From: Alphaproteobacteria bacterium
Lineage (GTDB): Bacteria > Pseudomonadota > Alphaproteobacteria > Micropepsales > Micropepsaceae
Direction: 5' to 3'
NCBI GenBank assembly: GCA_016783965.1
Contig: JADHVO010000001.1
Span: forward strand, 186,001 to 250,000
DNA: 64,000 nucleotides
A program made the position numbers and the translations under genes. This document shows positions 1 to 8,363 of this stretch, in pieces. Below the pieces are notes generated by a model. It searched no databases. It worked only from the letters and a program-made list of their open reading frames with translations, and had not been told where the DNA came from. How positions within the stretch are numbered: the stretch's first letter is position 1; every line of letters begins with the position of its first letter.

Positions 1-307
1 CGTTCGAGGCCTGCGCCGTCGAGAAGCCGGCGTATTGGCGGATGGTCCACGGGCTCTCGACGTACATCGTCGGATAGGGACCGCGCAGGAACGGCGCGAT
101 GCCGGGCATGGTGCGCAGGTGGTCGAGACCGTCGAGATCGTGCGCGGTGTAGAGCGGCTTGATGTCGATGCCTTCGGGCGTGTGCCAGAGGCGCGCTTCC
201 GGCGCGGCGCCCGCTTCGGCGGTGAAATGCTCGCGCCACGTCCTCTGCGAAGCGGCCGGGGCCTTGCCGAGCGCGATCTTGGTGAAGTCCGGGATCGTCG
301 TTTTCAC
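1..307 (-). CDS. mutB: Methylmalonyl-CoA mutase large subunit, N-terminal part (cut by window edge)
   Basis: The first 102 residues of the large, B12-binding subunit, which isomerises (R)-methylmalonyl-CoA and succinyl-CoA in propionate metabolism. The translation contains the family's N-terminal signature [15 protein letters not shown] (about residues 70-84) followed by [11 protein letters not shown], part of the substrate-entry region of the TIM barrel. The start is GTG at 305-307; it overlaps the mutA stop as GTGA, so translation is probably coupled and mutA-mutB form an operon read leftwards. The catalytic and cobalamin domains lie outside the window. Family assignment is secure from the motif; completeness cannot be judged. 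Confidence 0.93.
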   Translation of the reverse strand, partial: MKTTIPDFTKIALGKAPAASQRTWREHFTAEAGAAPEARLWHTPEGIDIKPLYTAHDLDGLDHLRTMPGIAPFLRGPYPTMYVESPWTIRQYAGFSTAQASN

Positions 308-2310
308 AGCGCTACTCCCAGACGCAGCAGGGTGGACCGCAGGACGGCGACCACGTCCGAGCCGATCGCGATGAACTCGTCGACGCCGGCTTTCCCATAG
401 GCTTCCTTGTTCGCGCCGGGATTGCCGGCCTGGAAGAGATGCTGCACGCCGGCGGCCTTCAGCGCGGCGGCGAATTCCGCGGTCCTGGTTTCGTAGAGGG
501 CATCGGTCGCACAGAGGATCGCGATTTTGGCGCCGCTCTGCCTGAAGGCGGCGGCCGCGGCGGCCGGATCGGCGAAACCGTCATTGCCGAGCGCCTGGAT
601 GCCGCCGGCCTCGAAGAAGTTCTTGGCGAAGGTCGAGCGGGCGGTGTGCTGCGCGACGGTGCCCATGTTGGCGAGGAAGATCGCGGGCAAGGCACCGGAG
701 GCCGCTTTGTAGCGGTCGGCGGCGTCGCGCAAGGCCTCGAAGTCTTCATGGAAACGGTGCTGCGGCAGCGGGGTGATGCGCACCGGATCGCCTGATGCCA
801 GGCCTGCCGTCACGGCTGAAAGAGAAGCACCGGCCGCGATGGCCTTGACCGCCTCGTCGATGGAACGCAGCCCGGCGGTCTTCGCAGGCGTCTGCCGCCG
901 ACGCGGAGTCACGGCCTCTCGCGCGACCGGCGTCTCCAGAATGTTTGGAAACTCGCTGGTGCCGGTCAACGCGTCCTTGCGGCGCGCGATGTTCTTGCGG
1001 CGCTCCGTCCACGAGGCGGCGATCTCCGACGCGAGCGAGCCGTCGAGCAGCACGGCGGCGATGCCACCGCGGCTCTCTATCGACTGGAAGGTTCTCCACG
1101 CGGACTCAGCCAGTTGCTCGGTTAGCGTCTCGACGTACCAAGAGCCGCCCGCCGGATCGGTCACGCGCGAAACGGAGGATTCTTCCTTGAGAAGGATTTG
1201 CGTGTTGCGGGCGATACGGCGCGCGAGATCATCGGACGCGCCGAGCATTGCGTCGAACGGCATGATGGAGACGCTGTCCGCGCCGCCGGCACCGGCCGCG
1301 AAACCGGCAACCGTGGTGCGCAGCATGTTCACCCAAGGATCGCGCCGGGACATGATGCGGCGCGCGGTGCGAGCGCGCAGCTTCATGGTGCGTGCGCTTT
1401 CGGAGGCGCCGCAGGCTTCCGCGATGCGCGCCCAAAGGCGCCGCGCGGCGCGCAGCTTGGCAATGGAGAGGAACTGGTCGCAGCCGACCGCCAGTGTGAA
1501 GACGATCTGGCCGAGCGCGGCGTCGATCGCCATGCCGCCGGCGGTCAGCGCCTTCAGATAGGCGACGCCGGTGGACGTCGCGGCGGCGAGATCCTGCGTC
1601 TCCGTCGCGCCGGCTTCGTAATAGGGCGAACTGTCGATGCCGACCGCCGTGACGTTCGGGTAGTGCGCCGCGGTCCAGGTCGCGAGTTCGGTCAACCGCG
1701 ACAGCGCACGGTCGAGACTTTCTGGCAGAGAGCCCGATGCCGCCAGAGAACCGATCGGATCGACATCGAACGCACCGCGCGCTTCGCCCGGCGGGAGCGA
1801 GCGGCGCTGCCAGAACGCGGCGAGCATCGCGGCGGCGGCGACGCCGTCGCTGCCGGCATCGAGCGACAGCGGGACGTGTTCCGGAAGAACGTCCTTCAGC
1901 ACCGCGTCGAGATCGGCGAGCGTATCGATCGCGATGCCGGCGCGGCCGGGGCGGTCGATGTGCAGATCGATCGCGGTCGCGCCGCGCGTCAGGTCGATGA
2001 GGATCGCCCGGTTTGACTGCTCCCGGTCCTGGAGGGTCTGTTCGGTCAAGACCGCCCAGCCGTCCGTGCCGGCGCCGACCGCATGGCCGCCGCGCGTAAA
2101 GGGTGAGAGGCCGGGAAAGCCCGACGGGTCACCCGCGCCATTCCAGTCGTCCGCAGTGTATAGCGGCTGGATGGCAATGCCCTCATAGAGCCGCGTCACC
2201 AGCTTCTTCTCGAAGGGGACGCCCTTGAGCGCCTTGTCCACGACGGCGCGCCACTGCTCCGCCGTGGCCGGCGGAAACTCGGCTGCAAAGGTCACGTCGC
2301 TATCGCTCAT
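304..2310 (-). CDS. mutA: Methylmalonyl-CoA mutase small subunit
   Basis: A 668-residue small subunit of the heterodimeric mutase, partner of mutB immediately downstream. It shows the mutase TIM-barrel region ([18 protein letters not shown], around residue 340, and the IMPFDAML segment) and a C-terminal Rossmann-like domain. That domain lacks the DxHxxG cobalamin-ligand motif, as expected for the non-catalytic subunit. An upstream GTG would add 24 residues without family similarity. I chose ATG at 2310 because it begins the conserved [14 protein letters not shown]-type start and has an AAGGA-like site about 11 bases upstream. The stop overlaps the mutB start. The pair feeds propionyl-CoA carbon into the TCA cycle; acyl-CoA genes elsewhere in the window fit such a metabolism. 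Confidence 0.93.
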   Translation of the reverse strand: MSDSDVTFAAEFPPATAEQWRAVVDKALKGVPFEKKLVTRLYEGIAIQPLYTADDWNGAGDPSGFPGLSPFTRGGHAVGAGTDGWAVLTEQTLQDREQSNRAILIDLTRGATAIDLHIDRPGRAGIAIDTLADLDAVLKDVLPEHVPLSLDAGSDGVAAAAMLAAFWQRRSLPPGEARGAFDVDPIGSLAASGSLPESLDRALSRLTELATWTAAHYPNVTAVGIDSSPYYEAGATETQDLAAATSTGVAYLKALTAGGMAIDAALGQIVFTLAVGCDQFLSIAKLRAARRLWARIAEACGASESARTMKLRARTARRIMSRRDPWVNMLRTTVAGFAAGAGGADSVSIMPFDAMLGASDDLARRIARNTQILLKEESSVSRVTDPAGGSWYVETLTEQLAESAWRTFQSIESRGGIAAVLLDGSLASEIAASWTERRKNIARRKDALTGTSEFPNILETPVAREAVTPRRRQTPAKTAGLRSIDEAVKAIAAGASLSAVTAGLASGDPVRITPLPQHRFHEDFEALRDAADRYKAASGALPAIFLANMGTVAQHTARSTFAKNFFEAGGIQALGNDGFADPAAAAAAFRQSGAKIAILCATDALYETRTAEFAAALKAAGVQHLFQAGNPGANKEAYGKAGVDEFIAIGSDVVAVLRSTLLRLGVAL

Positions 2311-2420
2311 ACCGGTCCGCCATCCTTCGCGGCAATATACGCTCCGCGGTCCGCAAGTGCACGCTTTGGACCCGGCCAACACTAGTAGTCAGGCCCGGTT
2401 GGTCAATGCGATAAGAGGTC

Positions 2421-2525
2421 ATGGAACAGCCGGTCACGCGCCATCAGGGGAAGCTTTTCGCCACCGCTCCGATGATCGAGTGGACGGAGCGATTGGCGAT
2501 GCTCGCCCTGACTGGTGGATGTTAG
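2421..2525 (+). pseudogene. Possible remnant of a dihydrouridine synthase start (34 codons)
   Basis: A short open frame with an AAGAGG-type ribosome site (2413-2418) and ATG at 2421. Its middle reads FATAPMIEWTE, close to the DusA N-terminal motif FxxAPMMEWTD seen in the intact dusA of this window at 17029. The similarity stops after about ten residues and a TAG follows at 2523. It could be the decayed 5' end of a second dus gene, a chance match, or a real 34-residue peptide. The rest of 2311-2583, between mutA and mobA, shows nothing I recognise. Confidence 0.2.
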
Positions 2526-2583
2526 CGGAAGTCCGTCGGCGCATGGGTTAGGCAGACGCATTCAACGACGCCGGAAAGGCCGG

Positions 2584-3192
2584 TCATGCTCGCCGGCCGT
2601 GAATCAACGCCTCTGCCAGGGCAACGTCTTGCGGCGTGTTGATGTTCAGGAAGGCTTCCGGGTCGGGAAAATCGACCATGGCCCCCTGCGCCTTTCGGAC
2701 GATAGCGTGAAGCGGGGACTGGTTTTCGGAGCCGCACTCGGCCTCAAGCACGGCGGCCAAATCCGTTCGCCAAACTGCGCAAAGCGGTTCCACGCCGCAA
2801 GACGTGCGGGCCACGGCACAAGACGCGTCCGCGGCAGCAGCAATCAATTTGCGCGGCAGATCAGCTGGCAGGAACGGAGCATCGCAAGGGATGGAAAGCA
2901 TCAGCTCGGCTCCGACGCTTCTGGCCCAGTGCAACCCCGCCACGATTCCGCTCAAGGCCGACACGGGCATGGCCGGCGGATCGAAAATGGCATGAAGGCG
3001 CAGACGGACGACAAACTCAGCGACCGGTCCGCTCTCCCGCACGCTCACAGCGATCGGCGCGCAGATATCCCGCAACCGGCCGCATGCCCTCGCCACGAGC
3101 GGGGCGCCATCGACCTCGACCAGCGCCTTGTGTTGGCCCATCCGTGTCGACTGTCCGCCGGCAAGCACAAGTCCGGCGACGGGGCTGACCAC
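2584..3192 (-). CDS. mobA: Molybdenum cofactor guanylyltransferase
   Basis: A 202-residue MobA-type nucleotidyltransferase, which attaches GMP to molybdopterin to make the bis-MGD cofactor of DMSO-reductase-family enzymes. The glycosyltransferase-A fold nucleotide loop VLAGGQSTRMG lies at the N-terminus, followed by KALVEVDGAPLVAR; the metal-binding SIPCDAPFLP segment is central. A GTG at 3228 is possible, but GTG at 3192 has a perfect AAGGAG (3200-3205) seven bases upstream and fits the family's start, so I use it. No molybdoenzyme lies nearby, so the gene appears to stand alone. Confidence 0.88.
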   Translation of the reverse strand: MVSPVAGLVLAGGQSTRMGQHKALVEVDGAPLVARACGRLRDICAPIAVSVRESGPVAEFVVRLRLHAIFDPPAMPVSALSGIVAGLHWARSVGAELMLSIPCDAPFLPADLPRKLIAAAADASCAVARTSCGVEPLCAVWRTDLAAVLEAECGSENQSPLHAIVRKAQGAMVDFPDPEAFLNINTPQDVALAEALIHGRRA

Positions 3193-3596
3193 CCGATTTC
3201 TCCTTCGACGTTCGGGAGACGATATCACGCCTGACCAAGGAGATGCGGATGCACAACCAACATCAAATTTGTGCCCGCTCTCCGCGAGTTCGGTCTTCGA
3301 AGAGATGCGGCCTCCCGCGTGAGCGGCCCCATCCCTAAGTGTGCTTCCGTCGCGGTGTGCTTTGCTGGCGACGCCGAGTGCGAGTGCGCGACCTTAGCCT
3401 CGTGCTCAACGTCCATACCGAAGAGCGCTGGGAGAACAGCCTGGAATACGCGTTAACCGGTCATTATCGGCCGTGCGTACGCATTTCACCTGATGGATTT
3501 CTAGAGGCTTGCTTAACCGTGCCGTAGTCAACTTTGTCCGCGACCTTGCGCGCAGAACGTCACGGATATTGGAAATTGGCCTTGCCACTTCACACC
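3193..3596. other. Non-coding stretch between mobA and the MHYT remnant
   Basis: About 400 bases between divergent units. Short open frames exist on both strands but none has a recognisable domain or a convincing ribosome site apart from the mobA leader at 3193-3205. The base composition is less GC-rich than in neighbouring genes. It presumably holds the promoters of mobA and of the broken kinase gene, but I cannot place them. Confidence 0.5.
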
Positions 3597-3898
3597 ATGT
3601 CACATGACGGACCACTCGTGGCTCTGTCGTTCGCCGTTGCTCTGTTCGCGTCGTACACGGCGCTCGACATGGGATCGCGGCTGCGGCGTGCGACGGGCAA
3701 GGCGCGCAGGCTCTGGTTGATCGGCAGCGCCGTCGTTGCGTGTCAGCTCGTGGCCGGTGGCGTCGTGGGTTGCGGTGTGTCGGCCATGCACTACGCCGGG
3801 GTTACGTGCTCAAGCCGGTCACCAAGGAGAGGTTGAGCGCGATGATCGGCCGGGCACTGAGTCACGTTCGGTCAAGTAAACCCGCTTACCGTGCCTAG
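3597..3898 (+). pseudogene. Collapsed MHYT hybrid-kinase gene: MHYT start joined to receiver-domain end
   Basis: The 5' part encodes the first membrane segments of an MHYT sensor domain (MSHDGPLVALSFAVALFASY near the start, then a segment ending GVSAMHYAG). The frame then runs on to a stop at 3836. From 3803 a different frame reads YVLKPVTKERLSAMIGRAL, the classic end of a response-regulator receiver domain with its conserved Lys-Pro, and stops at 3898. MHYT domains often begin hybrid histidine kinases that end in a receiver. A single internal deletion with a junction near 3797-3803 would explain both pieces. The surviving open frame (79 codons, 3597-3836) is unlikely to signal. Confidence 0.6.
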
Positions 3899-3979
3899 AC
3901 CGATGCAGTCCGCGATGACCACCAAAAAACAGATCTGGACGACAGTCCGCCTCGCTCGTTCAAACGAAATGGCCCCCTG

Positions 3980-5314
3980 ATGACGTCAGGTCCGAACACT
4001 ATCGTCGTCGACGACAGATCTGGCGACCGGATCGCGCTTCGCGCCGGAAAGGTCCAAGTCCTCGGCATGGCGCCGCTCAAGGAGCGTTTGGGCCCAAAGT
4101 GGAACCGCCTGTCAGATCTTGTGCACAAGCTCTTCGAGACCGCGATTCGCCGCGTCCAAGGCCCGTCGGACCATTTTATTGCCGTCGACGAGTTATCCTA
4201 TCTGGTGACGTTTCGCGACCTGTCCTTCGAAGAGACCAATCTCGCCTGCACTGCGATCGCGCGCGAAGCCTGTCAGATGCTCTTCGGCGATCAGATTGGC
4301 GAGGTAACCGTTCGTAGCCTGGTGGCTGCAATCCTGGCGCCCAAGGGGTTTGACCTGAATCCAAGCGCACGGGCAATCGACAGTGTCTTGGAAGCCAGAG
4401 GCACTGAGACGATCGTAGCGCAGAGCGTCCATACCGGGTCATCCGGACCTGTCGTGTTTCCATCCGAGAAGGTGCGCCCTGCCGCCGCAACGTCGTTCGC
4501 CGAAATAGAACGAGCGCATGCCGCGCTTGAGGCGCTTGGCGTGCGCCTTGGCCTCTTTCCGGTCTGGGAGCTGCGCAAGGCATCCGCAAGCTCCGTGTTT
4601 CTCGTCCCCTTTGTCGACAGCGGCGGCCAACGCGTGGCGACCGGCCGCCGTGCCCTCGAGGGCTTGAGCGATGAAAAGGTTACCGAGATCGAAATCTCCC
4701 TGCTGCAAGCCGCGTTCGCCTATGCAAGCCGCGTCCAGCAGGAAGGCCGGCTTTGCGCTACCGGTATCGGCGTAAGTTACGCAACGCTTTCTATGTTCCA
4801 CTCGCGCATCCGCTTCGTCACCGCGTTGCAAAAGAAGAAGACGTCTCCGTCATCGCCATTGTTGCTGAAAATCGAGCAAGTTCCGGACGGCGCGCCTATC
4901 GCCCGGATTGCTGAACTCGTGGCCATGTTTCGCTTCCCCAATGTTCGGGTAACCGTCGAATTTCAGCATCTCAATGCAATGCCCGACTTGGATATTCGAA
5001 TCGGTGCCGCTGGGCTCGGCGGATCTCTGCCGGCTACCGTGGATCCTGAGTTTGCCGAGCGCATGATGACTCGGCTCGCGCACCGGGTAGCGGGTCAGAA
5101 GGCGTTTGCCTTCATTGATCGGCTCGATACCCCGAGACTGCTTGCCGACGCCCAAGCGAACGGAATTCGCTTTGGCACCGGGGCGGCGCTGTCCTCACGG
5201 CACTTGAGCGGCCTGGAACCCCTGCCAACCTTTCCCCTGCTCTTGACCGACATGCGGCAGTTCCCATATCCGGTCACAGTCGATCCGACCGACTACAAGC
5301 GTTCCAGTCTTTGA
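3980..5314 (+). CDS. Degenerate GGDEF/EAL-like protein, paralogue A
   Basis: A 444-residue soluble protein without a signal peptide or membrane segment. Residues about 37-110 resemble a decayed GGDEF domain: an amphipathic helix (LGPKWNRLSDLVHK), then IAVDELSYLVTF where a cyclase would carry RLGGDEF. The C-terminal third resembles a degenerate EAL barrel end (FAFIDRLDTPRLLADAQANG, then GTGAALSS). None of the catalytic or metal ligands of either domain is visible. It is paralogous to the protein at 9710-10990, which shares the LGxxWxxxxxxVH helix and the same layout. It follows a kinase remnant, so it may once have belonged to a signalling operon. No good ribosome site precedes ATG 3980; the start is tentative. 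Confidence 0.55.
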   Translation: MTSGPNTIVVDDRSGDRIALRAGKVQVLGMAPLKERLGPKWNRLSDLVHKLFETAIRRVQGPSDHFIAVDELSYLVTFRDLSFEETNLACTAIAREACQMLFGDQIGEVTVRSLVAAILAPKGFDLNPSARAIDSVLEARGTETIVAQSVHTGSSGPVVFPSEKVRPAAATSFAEIERAHAALEALGVRLGLFPVWELRKASASSVFLVPFVDSGGQRVATGRRALEGLSDEKVTEIEISLLQAAFAYASRVQQEGRLCATGIGVSYATLSMFHSRIRFVTALQKKKTSPSSPLLLKIEQVPDGAPIARIAELVAMFRFPNVRVTVEFQHLNAMPDLDIRIGAAGLGGSLPATVDPEFAERMMTRLAHRVAGQKAFAFIDRLDTPRLLADAQANGIRFGTGAALSSRHLSGLEPLPTFPLLLTDMRQFPYPVTVDPTDYKRSSL

Positions 5315-5396
5315 TCTCGACACGACGATCCAATGCTGCGCCAGGAAGCTGCGCATCGTCCAGCGAGGGCGCCCGCGCGGCACGCCGCTTGTAAAC

Positions 5397-5879
5397 TCAT
5401 CCGCCGCGGGCGCTGACCGCCGCCGGATAGTTGGACGGTGCACCGAAGTAGCATTCGAGGTCGGTGATCCTTCCGTCCCGGACCTGGAAATACTCCACGT
5501 TCCTGATGTTCTTGTTGTTCATGGTCACGCAGTTGTACAGCACGAACGCTTCGTCACCGCTTGGAAACAAGCGCAGCAGATCGAACCGCCTGATATCGTT
5601 GACGTTGTTGTCCCAGCAGCGCGTCTTGAAGACGCTCTTGCTGATGCGGGCATCGCCCGCAGCGCTCGAGAACGTGAAGTTATCCGCGAGCAACGCATTC
5701 TCGGTAGGCCAGTCCTTGTTTTCCCAGGCCTTGTAGTGCTTGCGGATGATCGCCTCAGTCTGCAAACCGGAACCATTGCCGGGTTTCAGGCCAGCTATCG
5801 CCGGTATGCTTGCGACTGCGGCCAGCGCGGAGGTGCCCACCCCGAAAAGCAACCGGCGGGACATCGAGATCGCCGTCAT
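5397..5879 (-). CDS. Exported SnoaL-like (NTF2 fold) protein
   Basis: A 160-residue protein with an N-terminal export signal containing a Tat-like SRRLLFG followed by a small hydrophobic stretch ending near residue 29. The mature part begins EAIIRKHYKAWENKDW and continues with the alternating helix/strand pattern of SnoaL/NTF2-like proteins (LLADNFTFSS, FQVRDGRITDLECYFG). Such proteins are cyclases, isomerases or ligand binders; the substrate cannot be read from sequence. A GGGGAG ribosome site precedes ATG 5879. It lies downstream of a TetR gene on the same strand with a 114-base gap, so the two may share control. Confidence 0.7.
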   Translation of the reverse strand: MTAISMSRRLLFGVGTSALAAVASIPAIAGLKPGNGSGLQTEAIIRKHYKAWENKDWPTENALLADNFTFSSAAGDARISKSVFKTRCWDNNVNDIRRFDLLRLFPSGDEAFVLYNCVTMNNKNIRNVEYFQVRDGRITDLECYFGAPSNYPAAVSARGG

Positions 5880-5993
5880 GACATGTTTCTCCCCTTGTGA
5901 GACGTATCTTCGGATCCACGATCTGAACGCCCGGCCCGATCCGCATCGGCCTGACGGTGACGCAACTTCGGTGCAAGCGAACCTCTGGCATAA

Positions 5994-6629
5994 TCAGCTT
6001 TTCCGCTTGGCCGCTTTCGCCGGACGGCGGAACAGCAATTCGATGTAGCGACGCAAATGATCGACGCTCGCTTCGGCGACGGCGGTCTCGCCCTTTGCCT
6101 TCGCCAGGATGAACGCACCTTGCAGCACAACCTGGGTGTGAAGGGCGAGGCTGTCGGCCGTCCATGACGCACGAATGCGATGGCGCTTCATCGCCAGCGC
6201 AATGTCGCGCTGAAGTCCGGCGGCATGACCGCCGATGGATGCCCCGCAGGCGCGCCGGATCTCCGGGTGCGTCCCGTACACTTCCTGCACCATGGTACCG
6301 GCGAGGCAGGTAAACTCGGCCACCGGACCGCGGAGCATCGCCCTGCGAAGATCGAGGTATCCGAGAATTCGGTCCAGCGGATCGTCCAAACGCTGGTAGG
6401 CCGCAGCCCCGAACATTGCCTCCGACATCTCCGACCAATGGCCGGTAGCTGCGACCGCGAGTGAGTCCTTGCTCGGGAAGTGATGAAAAAATGCGCCCTT
6501 GGTGACACCGGCCGCAGCGCAGAGCTCGTCGACCGACGTCGCAGCGTATCCCTTTGCCCGGATCACAGACATCGCAGCGTCAATCAGCTTGTCCCGCGCG
6601 GTTGGCAATTTCCGTGTGCTGGCGGTCAT
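5994..6629 (-). CDS. TetR/AcrR-family regulator
   Basis: A 211-residue TetR-family repressor. The DNA-binding part is clear: LIDAAMSVIRAKGYAATSVD, then the helix-turn-helix ELCAAAGVTKGAFFHHFPSK. The C-terminal ligand domain is typical in length (about 150 residues). I prefer ATG 6629 over GTG 6635, because GTG would sit on the operator-like palindrome directly upstream. No Shine-Dalgarno site is visible, so translation may be leaderless. The likely targets are itself and the SnoaL-like gene downstream; the ligand is unknown. Confidence 0.85.
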   Translation of the reverse strand: MTASTRKLPTARDKLIDAAMSVIRAKGYAATSVDELCAAAGVTKGAFFHHFPSKDSLAVAATGHWSEMSEAMFGAAAYQRLDDPLDRILGYLDLRRAMLRGPVAEFTCLAGTMVQEVYGTHPEIRRACGASIGGHAAGLQRDIALAMKRHRIRASWTADSLALHTQVVLQGAFILAKAKGETAVAEASVDHLRRYIELLFRRPAKAAKRKS

Positions 6630-6634
6630 CGTCA

Positions 6635-6660
6635 CTACGTACCAACTGGTCGGTATGTAG
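6635..6660. promoter_or_regulatory. Palindromic operator upstream of the TetR gene
   Basis: Imperfect 26-base palindrome with outer arms CTACGTACC and GGTATGTAG around the core TACCAACTGGTCGGTA (6640-6655). The TACCNACNNGTNGGTA shape is common for TetR-family operators. It abuts the start codon at 6629, the place expected for autorepression. Binding is inferred, not shown. Confidence 0.6.
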
Positions 6661-6728
6661 TCAACCTTGCCATATCGAAGCCACGCGCGGCCGAGACTGG
6701 CCCGCGACGATGACCGGCATCTATCGGG

Positions 6729-6758
6729 TTGATATAGGGTAGGTAGCTATCCTATAAT
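6729..6758 (+). promoter_or_regulatory. dmeR promoter with embedded metal-regulator operator
   Basis: TTGATA (6729-6734) and TATAAT (6753-6758) are spaced by 18 bases and match sigma-70 consensus closely. Between them lies a G-rich repeat element flanked by inverted arms, ATAG (6734-6737) and CTAT (6747-6750), also readable as ATAGG with CCTAT (6751-6755). RcnR/DmeR-type repressors bind G-tracts flanked by AT-rich inverted repeats. The -10 box ends five bases before the ATG of dmeR, so the transcript would start at or beside the start codon, that is, leaderless. Confidence 0.65.
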
Positions 6759-6763
6759 GTCGC

Positions 6764-7042
6764 ATGAGCCATACCATCCGCGAAAAGAAGAAGCTTCTCG
6801 GCCGCGTGCGCCGCATCAAAGGTCAGGTCGAGGCCATCGAGCGCGCCCTTGCGAACGAAGCGGGCTGCGAAGAGGTGATGCACCTGATCGCCGGCGTGCG
6901 GGGTGCCACGGCAGGATTGATGGCGGAAGTGGTCGAGGATCACGTGCGCACGCATCTGGTCGACACCGGCAAGCACCCCGGGGCCCTGAACGTCGATGCG
7001 GCAGACAAGCTGTTGGACGTGGTCCGAACCTATTTGAAATGA
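6764..7042 (+). CDS. dmeR: RcnR/DmeR-type metal-sensing repressor
   Basis: A 92-residue all-helical repressor of the CsoR/RcnR/FrmR family (DUF156). The metal fingerprint can be read directly: His3, Cys35, His60 and His64. This matches the HCHH set of nickel/cobalt-sensing RcnR; formaldehyde sensor FrmR lacks His3 and His64. The conserved RIKGQVEAIERAL helix and the IAGVRGATAGLMAEV segment are present. It lies seven bases ahead of dmeF and so forms a dmeR-dmeF operon like those known in rhizobia. Apo-DmeR should occupy the operator in its own promoter and leave it when Co(II) or Ni(II) binds. Specificity is inferred from residues and neighbour. Confidence 0.88.
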   Translation: MSHTIREKKKLLGRVRRIKGQVEAIERALANEAGCEEVMHLIAGVRGATAGLMAEVVEDHVRTHLVDTGKHPGALNVDAADKLLDVVRTYLK

Positions 7043-7049
7043 GGTTGCA

Positions 7050-8363
7050 ATGTCGACAGCAGGCATAGATCACTCTTCCGGCCCACATGGCCACGTCTTC
7101 CTGGGCGAGGGTCACGAACAAAGCGAGCGAAAGAGCTGGGCCGTCATCGTGCTGTGCGGCGCGATGATGATCGCCGAGATTGTCGGCGGGCTGCTGTTTG
7201 GTTCCATAGCGCTCGTCGCCGACGGTCTTCATATGAGCACGCACGCGGGCGCACTGCTTCTGGCGGCGCTCGCTTACAGCTACTCCCGCAAGCACGCCGA
7301 CGATCCGCGCTTTACCTTCGGCACGGGCAAGCTTGGCGATCTGGCCGGGTTCACCAGCGCCATCATCCTCGCGATGATCGCGCTGCTCATCGGTTACGAT
7401 TCCGTAAGCCGCATCTTCACGCCGGTCACGATCCACTTCGCCGAGGCCATTCCGATTGCGTGCCTTGGACTTGCGGTCAATGTCGCGAGCGTCTGGCTCC
7501 TGAGCGGCGGCGCGCACGATCATCACCACGGGCACAGTCACGGCCATTCGCCCAATGCGCATGATCACGACGAAGAGCATCGCATCGAGACCGGGGCCGG
7601 CACGGTCGCGCTCTCGATCTTCGAGGATGGCGTACCACCGCGCTTCCAGCTTCACGCCCCGACGGGCGCGCCCTTAGCTGCCGGAGATGCCGTGATCGAG
7701 ACAGTGCGGCCCGACGGGACGCGCCAGGTCTTTGCGATGCGCGACCGCGGCGGATATCTGGAATCTGCCGAAGAGATCCCCGAGCCCCATGCGTTCGTGG
7801 CGACCGTTCGGCTCGGCGGCGATGCCTATCCAATCATATTCGAGGAACACGAGCACGCCCATTCCGGCGCAAGCCGCGACAACAACATGCGTGCGGCGGT
7901 GATCCATGTGCTGGCCGACGCGGCCGTGTCGGTTCTCGTGATCACCGGCCTCGTGCTGGCGCGCAGCTTCGGCTGGCTCTGGATGGACCCGCTCGCGGGC
8001 ATCGTGGGCGCCTGCGTCATCGCGAGCTGGTCCTACGGCCTTGTGCGCGATACGGGGGCCATTCTGCTCGACATGAACCCCGATCGGCGGATGGCCGACA
8101 CTCTCCGCCAGGCGATAGAAGGTGATGGCGACAGGTTGCTGGATTTGCATCTCTGGCGTCTCGGCCCCGGCCATCTGGGCGCGATCCTTTCCGTTGTCAC
8201 GTTGCAGGACCGGGAGCCAACGTACTATCGCGCAAAGCTCGCACGCTTCCGCTCACTGTCTCATGTCACGATCGAGATCGAGCGGCCTCTGGGCTGCCAG
8301 CACCGGACGTGGGCCGGTTCATCCTACGAAAGCGATACTCCCAAGATATGTCCGGCACCGTAG
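7050..8363 (+). CDS. dmeF: CDF-family cobalt/nickel efflux transporter
   Basis: A 437-residue inner-membrane cation diffusion facilitator that exports divalent metals in exchange for protons. The metal site is visible in the second and fifth membrane helices (DGLHMSTHA near residue 58 and HVLADAAVSV near residue 287). A His-rich cytosolic loop (DHHHGHSHGHS, about 156-166) precedes an insertion of roughly 95 residues before the fifth helix, longer than in minimal CDF proteins. Six membrane segments are predicted by eye. Pairing with dmeR indicates Co/Ni as substrates. The 3' end overlaps the convergent mbfA gene by 40 bases. Confidence 0.88.
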   Translation: MSTAGIDHSSGPHGHVFLGEGHEQSERKSWAVIVLCGAMMIAEIVGGLLFGSIALVADGLHMSTHAGALLLAALAYSYSRKHADDPRFTFGTGKLGDLAGFTSAIILAMIALLIGYDSVSRIFTPVTIHFAEAIPIACLGLAVNVASVWLLSGGAHDHHHGHSHGHSPNAHDHDEEHRIETGAGTVALSIFEDGVPPRFQLHAPTGAPLAAGDAVIETVRPDGTRQVFAMRDRGGYLESAEEIPEPHAFVATVRLGGDAYPIIFEEHEHAHSGASRDNNMRAAVIHVLADAAVSVLVITGLVLARSFGWLWMDPLAGIVGACVIASWSYGLVRDTGAILLDMNPDRRMADTLRQAIEGDGDRLLDLHLWRLGPGHLGAILSVVTLQDREPTYYRAKLARFRSLSHVTIEIERPLGCQHRTWAGSSYESDTPKICPAP

